From RGIG6904 sp024680835 (GTDB lineage: Bacteria > Bacillota > Clostridia > Lachnospirales > Lachnospiraceae), in NCBI GenBank assembly GCA_024680835.1, contig JAILBP010000237.1, forward strand, positions 1 through 19,706: 19,706 nucleotides of DNA, given 5' to 3'. Below are positions 13,494 to 19,706 of this stretch, in pieces. The notes under the pieces were generated by a model, which was not told the DNA's origin, did no database searches, and saw only the letters and a list, made by a program, of their open reading frames with translations. Each line of letters starts with the position of its first letter. Within the stretch, counting starts at the first letter, position 1. A program made the position numbers and the translations under genes.

Positions 13494-16400
13494 ATGACAT
13501 TTGAAGAATACAAAAAAGCGATGGAGAAGACTCCACTCACGAAAGCGGAGGAAGAGACAGTTCAGGCATTTCAGGACGCTATGCGCGACGTCAATCTGAG
13601 ATTGATCCGAGCAAGGCAGGATAAGGTGGGCAGTGAGCTCGGTCAATATGCAAACTCAGTGGGATTTCTGATCACCGAGCCGGATCGCATTACCGGGGAC
13701 GCTGGTAAAAAAGCATGGCAGCTGGATGCGGACAAGCTGGATGGATTACATGATTATTTGCTTGCGGAAGACAATTTTGAAAAGATCATGCAGGTCGGTG
13801 CAGACGGGGAGAATGCGCCCTTTGGCGTGGACGGGAAGCTCTTTTTTGACGTGCTGGTCATCCTCCAGAAAATTGGGATCCGGATCGATGCGAATGAGTG
13901 GAAGAAGCACTATGACGATATGCAGAAAGGGCTGGACTGGAAGAAGGACGCTGTTTGGCATGAGGAGCCGGAAAAACCGGCAGAGCAAAAGCTGCAGGAG
14001 AACCAGAAAGGACCGGAGAAACAGGATGGACCCCAGAATGGGGTGCAGGATGGCGACCCGGAGGCAGGGGCACAGCAGGAAAAAGTACAGGAGAAACCCT
14101 TAGAGGGCTTTGCGGCAGAATACCAGAAGATCAGTCAGGAATATCTGACATTCATAAATAACCCGAAACCGGATGCGGGCAGTCAGCCTGCAGAATATGT
14201 GGCGTATGCCGACGCCGAGAATGCGGCAAAGGAGAAGCTTTCTTATGCACGGCATATTCTGCGCGATATAGGGATGCCCATGACGCAACTCAGACAGGCT
14301 ATGTACAATGCATACGGGCAGGAGAAAGCGGAGAAGCTTTTGGTGGAAACCGAGAAATCCGGTTTGCTTGTGGACTTTTTGCAAACATGTGTGCAAGAGC
14401 ATCCGGCGCTTTGGAATGGTCTTTCGGATGCGGAGAAACAGCTCTTTTCGAACCGTGACGCAAAGGCCACCGACATTGTGAAGCGTCTGGTGCAGGAAGG
14501 AAAGCTGGGCAGCGAGGAATACGAGAGTGTATTTATCCGTGTGGTATTGCAGAAATATATGGGGGTCAACAGTGAGGCAGAGATCAATCAGCCCTTTGTG
14601 AACGCGTTGTCGGACACTCTGACACCGGAGCAGGCGATAAAGGCAAAGGAGGCTTTGGCTGCATGGAAGAATCCTTTGGAGTATCCGCCGGAGGAGCAGG
14701 TGACCTATCCGTATACGCAAAAGGCAGAGCAGCTCAAAAGCACGATTCCGGAAGCATTGCAACAGGATCCGGAGAAGCTGAAGCAGTATCAGGACGCCCT
14801 TGACTTCGCGGCGAAGCATCTGACTGTGGTGAAGAGCAAGGTGCAGGCAGCTACCTTCACCCACGGAAAGAATGTGGGCAGCGTGGAAAAAAGCTATACA
14901 GAGCATATAGCCAATACGAAAACGCCGCTGTATCAAAACGGCAAATATTACGATATGTTTCTCAAAAAGGGAAACGAGGGTAATCGGATCAATATCCTAA
15001 AGCAGGAAAAGCGTCAGGCGCATCAGGAGCTTTTGCAGGACAAGATCCATCTCAGTGAAAAGACCAGAAGCGGTATGGAGCGGATGATCGCCAAGATGGA
15101 GGAGATGAAGCTCTTAGATTACGGTTACGATCCCAAGGGAGAGGAAAATAATAAGATTTACGGCCTGAATAAGCTGCTTGCCCACAAGCGCGAGCTGGAA
15201 AAGGCGCTGGATGCAGGGGATCCGGACCGGATCATCGCAGCAAAGGCACAGTATGAGCAGACCCATAAGGACACGGAGGAACTGTATCGCATCGCCAAAG
15301 AATGCTTCAGCCAGGATCAAAGTCTTTTCCCGGGCAATGTGGATGGCTCCCGGAATGCATCCCTGCCATGGGAGTTTACCGGCGATATCATGACCAACTC
15401 TCAGGTCAATTCCGTATTCCTGATCTACATGCGCCTGAAGCTGGACGGCAGGACGTTGGAGGAGTACCTGGAGAACCCCACCGGAGGGATCGTAGAGAAC
15501 ACCCTGGAGAAGGTGAAGCCTTTTACGCTGGCAGAAGTGTCTAAAGGAAAAAGTCTGAATGACTGTCTGAATCTCTGGATAGGAGCTGGCGCATTCAAAG
15601 ACACACAAAGTATGCTGATGTTAGTTGCACCTTTATACGGGATCAGCAGAACGCTGTTGGGGCCCAGCCTTTTGGAGCGGGATCCGGAGGTGCGGGACGG
15701 AGATATTGTCTATAGTGAAGCCATGAACGACAGTCTGCAGAAGAACATGCAGACGGAGATCAACAAGATTTATTATCTGCGTAATCAGGCGAATAACGAG
15801 GCGGAAAGACTGGAGAGACAGCAGTCTCTGGAAAACCTGATCCTGGTGGCGGATGAGGACAGAAATCTGAACGCCCTCATGGGAGGGGTACCGGAGATGG
15901 ACATCAAGGGAAGGATCATAAACCCTCCCTTTGATACTGCAAAATACGTGGCGGAGCATCCGGCGGATTATGAAGGGATCATAAACCACGCGGAGATCAT
16001 GTTAAATAAAGCCAGAGAATATGAGAACGGATACCTGCAGGCAGATGAGGTGCTGGAGGCTGCCCAGGCCGCATTCGCAAGGGTATTGGCCGCACATCAG
16101 GCCGACCGGGGAACCCCCGGCTTTGAGAAGCTGGAGCAGGCATATCTGGATATTTTTGAGCATATGCCGGCGAATGCCGCACCGGAGCGCGTGGAGAGAA
16201 TGCGTACAGCCCGGCGGGAATATCTTGAAAAGATCGCCAAGGGGGAACCGGAGAAGGGCATTCAGATCGCGCAGAAACGGATAACGAACGCGCAGCAGGG
16301 TGTCCACGGAGGCAGCAGAGAATTTGATAAAGCCCAGACAAATCTGGAGAAACTGCGCAGATCCGTTGTGCAGCTGGCGAATGTGAAGAAGGAAGGCGAA

Positions 16401-19400
16401 AAAGAGGATACCACGGAGCAACAGCGTGATCTGATCGAAGAGATCAAGAAACAGATGGTGGAGACGAGGAAGGCTATCCGGGATTACTTTGCCCGTAAGC
16501 AAAGACAGGGGATGTATGCGGACGGTAAGGCGACTGCAGATGCCGATGTTAAGGCTGTGAAACGTATCAATACCCTGACGGAGTCTTTAGCGGTGGTTGA
16601 CGGCATACAGGGATGGGTGGATCAGGCGCAGGTAGATCTGAACAGATCGATGCTGGATCCGTCGATGGATGAGATCCAGAGTCTGGCGCTGACGATGGAG
16701 GAAGTAAATGATCTGTCGGCTCCCCATTTTAAGATGGAGGAACAGGATCGGGAATGGTATGCTCGGGAAACACAAAGACTTACGCAGGAAACGGGATATC
16801 GTTTTGACAGACGTTCGTCGGGGGACAATGCGCTTAGAACATATCTGATCGCGAAAGGTGCTGCAATTGATGATCTGCTGAAGCTTGAGACGCTTTCGCC
16901 TGCGGAATACAAGGCGAAGCTGCAGGAATTTTTTGACTATATTGACAATGTCGAAACTACGGAGGGTGTGAAAAGACCACGGACAAAGGAGGAGAAGATT
17001 CAGACCATTGCGAAGCTGCAGAAGCAGGCGATGGAGCATATTATTACATGGGAAACACCTGTCCCGGAGGATTTAAACAGTATAGAAGGTCTGGCGAAGG
17101 CGCAGAAAACGATGCGCATGTTGCAGCTATTCCAGATCGATCTGACACAGGATACGGAGAATTATACGTCACCGAATGCAGATCCGCAGATGCGCAGGAT
17201 TTATCATGATGCATTGGGGGATGTTGCGCAGTATGAGGAGCAGCTGAACCATTTATCTGCGCTGACGCAGGGTTATTATAGGCTCCCGGAGAGCATTTTT
17301 GCCGGAAAGTATGATCTGCTGGGGACTGCTTTTGTGATGGATGTGGCGAAAGAGAGACTTGGGGAGTTGCGAGGGAAGACGATTGGAGAGATCCCCACAT
17401 GGAATTTTGCGGAAATGAACTCCATCGGCTACATCATCGTGAATGAGATCATGGCGGGAAGTGAACCCATCAGATGTACGAAGACAGATCTGTGGAATTG
17501 TATGGATTACCTGCACGGGAAACGGGCAGATTATATCGGCCAAAGGCAGATGCAGGAAAAATGGGTAAAGAGTTATCAGACGTCAAGAAAGAATATGAAT
17601 GACGCCGCATTGGAGGATGCGCTGAAGCTGGCCGGAGCCTCCATGGAGCAATACGAGGCACACCTTACAGATCCGGCCGCAGCGAATCTGTTGACAGCGC
17701 TCTCCGAGGAGGATCAGGCTGCTCTTTTAGAGGCTTATCAGAAGCATTTTGGTCAGCTGTACCACGGCACGAATCTTACGATCATGACAGACACCTGGGG
17801 AGATGCATTTGATCTCACTACGCTGACGGACGGCAGGACGATCCGAGAGGTGGTGGAAAAGCAGTATGGGGATCTTTCGCCTGCGCAAAAAGAGCGTGCC
17901 ATGTGTCTGGAGACCATGCGCCATGCGATAACGGAGGGGGTCAACTGCAATTATGCATATGTACGGACGGACGGACAGACAGTTGTCTCCGAGGATTTTC
18001 CGGTAAGAGCGCTCACAAGTCGGTTTGGCCTTTTTGCAAACCGGCAGGATGCAGTGGCTACACCTGCAATGGCGGAGGAATTCCTGAAGGATCCTGACGC
18101 AGAGGTGAAGGAAACACTGCAGGTTGTGGGAAGGATGCTGCAGATCAGCCTGAGTGATCATTTGTCACCGATAAAAGGGCTTCTTGCGGATAAGGGTATG
18201 ACCATGATGGATTGTATCTTTGTCGGAGATCGCACGCTGAATGAACTGTACGAGGAGAAATACCGCGACCTTGCGCCCGATATGGATAAGGAAAAGCTGA
18301 TGTTCGGCGTGCTGGCGGCGGAGTCCTTCCATGCGGATACGCCTGTCTTTGTCAATTACATGAAAGCGAATGGGGATAGAGTATTGAATCGCCCTGTTCC
18401 GGTCACCTTCCACGGCGGATCCTTCAGCTATCCGGAGAAAATGCCGCTTCGTGAGTTGAAGCTTGCTGAGACAAAGTCTTACGCACAGGGCGTGCTTGCC
18501 GGGAGAGAGGCGAAGCTTGCAGATCCGGAGGCGGAACGGGACGAGGTTTTAAGTCGTGCCATGGTGAGTATGGAGTCTGCGGCCGCGAGAGAGCATGCCT
18601 TCGGTGCGGATTATCCGGAGCGTATCCGGACCCTGCAGCGCCGTGCAAGTCTTTTTGCGCCTGCATACAGGGTATTATTGCAGCAGACACTGGAGAAAAT
18701 GCAGACGCCGGAGATGGGGCAGGCGCTTTTCCAGTATCGGTTGTATGACCGTGCCGCCAGACTTGCGGTGAACCCGCAGCTGAAGGAGGAATTTGCGCAG
18801 AAGGCCAAGGAGCTTCGTGATAATCCGCCGATAGCTGATCATGAAAAGTATCTGATCGGTCTGGAGCATGCATATATGATCCGGCCGGTACAGGATACGC
18901 CGGTAGAGATACATGCGTTCTTTGAGGAGAAGACAGGCAGCTGTGTGCCCGGATTTATGGCGCAGACCATTCAAAAATCGGTTTACCGTCCCACTGAGCT
19001 TACGGTAGAGAGGACAGATGCGGAAGAAAGCCTGCGGACACTTGTGGACGAGGTTTACAAGATCGGAAAGTTCCAGCCGAAGGATGTGGAGGATCGGAAT
19101 GAGCTGATCCTTCTGGGAGGCAGAACCTTAAAGGATATCATGCAGGAGATGGATCCGAGAGGCTATGTGCCCAATGCGGACGGCAGCGATATTCTGGCGA
19201 AGCAGATGGCGAAGGGCTGGCCCATTGATTTCTTCGTTGCCGGCAATAAACCAAATCGTGACGAGATCTGTAGTGTACCTATCCATATTCTGCCGACCGG
19301 AAAGCATGAGTCTGATCTGGATCCGGAGCTGGTGGCACTACAGCACAGGTGCTACTATAGTGTGCTGGGAAAAGCTGTCTTGAGCGACAAAGAGGCGGAA

Positions 19401-19706
19401 AAAATTGAGGAAACTTTGCCTGAACGTAAGGTGTTGCATCAGTCAGAGGAGGAGCTGCAGGAGAGAGCGCGTAAGCTCACAGAACGCGCAGAGAAGGATT
19501 ATGAGAATTTCCGGGCGACGGAGCCTTATCTGACGAATCTGCACGGTCCGAGTACGTACATGAGCGCATTCCAAAAGAAATTCATAACGGGCGCTTACCC
19601 AACGCTGAATAATGCGGCGCTGGATGCGCGTCAGGATCTTTCGCAGGATGAAAAGGAGTTAAGGAGAGGGGGGCTCAGACCGGATCCCGGCAGAACGTCT
19701 GCCGGC
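13494..19706 (+). CDS. Giant uncharacterised protein (over 2071 residues), runs off the window
   Basis: One frame open for 2071 codons to the window edge, with no stop. The start ATG follows AGGAGG (13479-13484) with a 9-nt spacer. I do not recognise the protein. There is no signal peptide and no membrane helix, so it is probably cytoplasmic or exported by a non-Sec route. Residues 1-150 are helical; about 156-202 are a Gln/Glu/Pro/Gly linker; the rest is largely helical, with coiled-coil character near 935-1000 (REFDKAQTNLEKLRRSVVQL). Four sites carry a [DG][GD]RT[LI] motif: LDGRTLEEYL (Arg653), TDGRTIREVV (Arg1448), VGDRTLNELY (Arg1580) and LGGRTLKDIM (Arg1877). The second and third continue alike (E-K/E-Q/K-Y-G/R-D-L-S/A-P), which implies internal duplication. 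A few sampled stretches look richer in GC than the upstream genes. It follows an IS remnant and has its own promoter. Function unknown. Confidence 0.9.
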   Translation, partial: MTFEEYKKAMEKTPLTKAEEETVQAFQDAMRDVNLRLIRARQDKVGSELGQYANSVGFLITEPDRITGDAGKKAWQLDADKLDGLHDYLLAEDNFEKIMQVGADGENAPFGVDGKLFFDVLVILQKIGIRIDANEWKKHYDDMQKGLDWKKDAVWHEEPEKPAEQKLQENQKGPEKQDGPQNGVQDGDPEAGAQQEKVQEKPLEGFAAEYQKISQEYLTFINNPKPDAGSQPAEYVAYADAENAAKEKLSYARHILRDIGMPMTQLRQAMYNAYGQEKAEKLLVETEKSGLLVDFLQTCVQEHPALWNGLSDAEKQLFSNRDAKATDIVKRLVQEGKLGSEEYESVFIRVVLQKYMGVNSEAEINQPFVNALSDTLTPEQAIKAKEALAAWKNPLEYPPEEQVTYPYTQKAEQLKSTIPEALQQDPEKLKQYQDALDFAAKHLTVVKSKVQAATFTHGKNVGSVEKSYTEHIANTKTPLYQNGKYYDMFLKKGNEGNRINILKQEKRQAHQELLQDKIHLSEKTRSGMERMIAKMEEMKLLDYGYDPKGEENNKIYGLNKLLAHKRELEKALDAGDPDRIIAAKAQYEQTHKDTEELYRIAKECFSQDQSLFPGNVDGSRNASLPWEFTGDIMTNSQVNSVFLIYMRLKLDGRTLEEYLENPTGGIVENTLEKVKPFTLAEVSKGKSLNDCLNLWIGAGAFKDTQSMLMLVAPLYGISRTLLGPSLLERDPEVRDGDIVYSEAMNDSLQKNMQTEINKIYYLRNQANNEAERLERQQSLENLILVADEDRNLNALMGGVPEMDIKGRIINPPFDTAKYVAEHPADYEGIINHAEIMLNKAREYENGYLQADEVLEAAQAAFARVLAAHQADRGTPGFEKLEQAYLDIFEHMPANAAPERVERMRTARREYLEKIAKGEPEKGIQIAQKRITNAQQGVHGGSREFDKAQTNLEKLRRSVVQLANVKKEGEKEDTTEQQRDLIEEIKKQMVETRKAIRDYFARKQRQGMYADGKATADADVKAVKRINTLTESLAVVDGIQGWVDQAQVDLNRSMLDPSMDEIQSLALTMEEVNDLSAPHFKMEEQDREWYARETQRLTQETGYRFDRRSSGDNALRTYLIAKGAAIDDLLKLETLSPAEYKAKLQEFFDYIDNVETTEGVKRPRTKEEKIQTIAKLQKQAMEHIITWETPVPEDLNSIEGLAKAQKTMRMLQLFQIDLTQDTENYTSPNADPQMRRIYHDALGDVAQYEEQLNHLSALTQGYYRLPESIFAGKYDLLGTAFVMDVAKERLGELRGKTIGEIPTWNFAEMNSIGYIIVNEIMAGSEPIRCTKTDLWNCMDYLHGKRADYIGQRQMQEKWVKSYQTSRKNMNDAALEDALKLAGASMEQYEAHLTDPAAANLLTALSEEDQAALLEAYQKHFGQLYHGTNLTIMTDTWGDAFDLTTLTDGRTIREVVEKQYGDLSPAQKERAMCLETMRHAITEGVNCNYAYVRTDGQTVVSEDFPVRALTSRFGLFANRQDAVATPAMAEEFLKDPDAEVKETLQVVGRMLQISLSDHLSPIKGLLADKGMTMMDCIFVGDRTLNELYEEKYRDLAPDMDKEKLMFGVLAAESFHADTPVFVNYMKANGDRVLNRPVPVTFHGGSFSYPEKMPLRELKLAETKSYAQGVLAGREAKLADPEAERDEVLSRAMVSMESAAAREHAFGADYPERIRTLQRRASLFAPAYRVLLQQTLEKMQTPEMGQALFQYRLYDRAARLAVNPQLKEEFAQKAKELRDNPPIADHEKYLIGLEHAYMIRPVQDTPVEIHAFFEEKTGSCVPGFMAQTIQKSVYRPTELTVERTDAEESLRTLVDEVYKIGKFQPKDVEDRNELILLGGRTLKDIMQEMDPRGYVPNADGSDILAKQMAKGWPIDFFVAGNKPNRDEICSVPIHILPTGKHESDLDPELVALQHRCYYSVLGKAVLSDKEAEKIEETLPERKVLHQSEEELQERARKLTERAEKDYENFRATEPYLTNLHGPSTYMSAFQKKFITGAYPTLNNAALDARQDLSQDEKELRRGGLRPDPGRTSAG

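Noticed and set aside
14100..14936. Long minus-strand open frame (278 codons) and others at 15114-15608, 16002-16502 and 16587-17039
   Set aside because: They lie wholly inside the giant plus-strand frame, lack ribosome-binding sites, and have the Leu/Arg/His-rich composition expected opposite a Glu/Lys/Gln-rich coding strand.
1..19706. CRISPR arrays, tRNA or rRNA genes
   Set aside because: No regularly spaced direct repeats, and I recognised no tRNA- or rRNA-like sequence in the window.

Overview
The window looks like a chromosomal piece of a motile, Gram-positive anaerobe of the Lachnospiraceae (Clostridia). This rests on moderate GC, strong AGGAGG-type ribosome-binding sites with some TTG/GTG starts, short hairpin-T terminators, a CheV adaptor, a FliD-like protein with a motif I associate with this family from memory, and short dispersed intergenic repeats. 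No gene is supported on the minus strand.

Layout, left to right. (1) 1-4054 holds a palindromic intergenic repeat, a lipoprotein gene with a possibly leaderless promoter, cheV behind a structured leader, and a very acidic/lysine-rich single-pass membrane protein of unknown function, closed by a strong terminator. (2) 4055-6422 is housekeeping: an isolated hisH-hisF pair (imidazole glycerol phosphate synthase) followed by ung (uracil-DNA glycosylase). (3) 6454-9531 is a large membrane hybrid histidine kinase with two receiver domains. (4) 9532-12868 returns to motility and signalling: a cysteine-free protein with a FliD-type C-terminal region, then a FIST-domain protein and a soluble methyl-accepting chemotaxis protein in one tight operon. 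(5) 12869-13493 contains a 323-bp element bounded by perfect 17-bp inverted repeats. It carries what looks like the tail of a transposase gene, and is followed by a promoter and a leader of about 175 nt. (6) 13494 to the window edge is one uninterrupted reading frame of 2071 codons that runs off the end.

The motility/chemotaxis genes (cheV, FliD-like, FIST, MCP) are scattered in separate transcription units. Sequences resembling sigma-D (sigma-28) promoters lie upstream of three of these units. A short dyad, [AG]CTGTGAacag[TC]-like, lies upstream of the lipoprotein gene, the membrane protein gene and the FIST gene.

The item most likely to be undescribed is the giant gene at the right end. 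It encodes a predicted soluble, mostly helical protein of more than 2071 residues, with no signal peptide, no membrane segment and no domain I recognise. It contains at least four copies of a [DG][GD]RT[LI] motif, two of which sit in clearly related segments, so the protein seems partly built from divergent internal repeats. It follows the insertion-sequence remnant and has its own promoter and long leader. No function can be assigned from the sequence alone.
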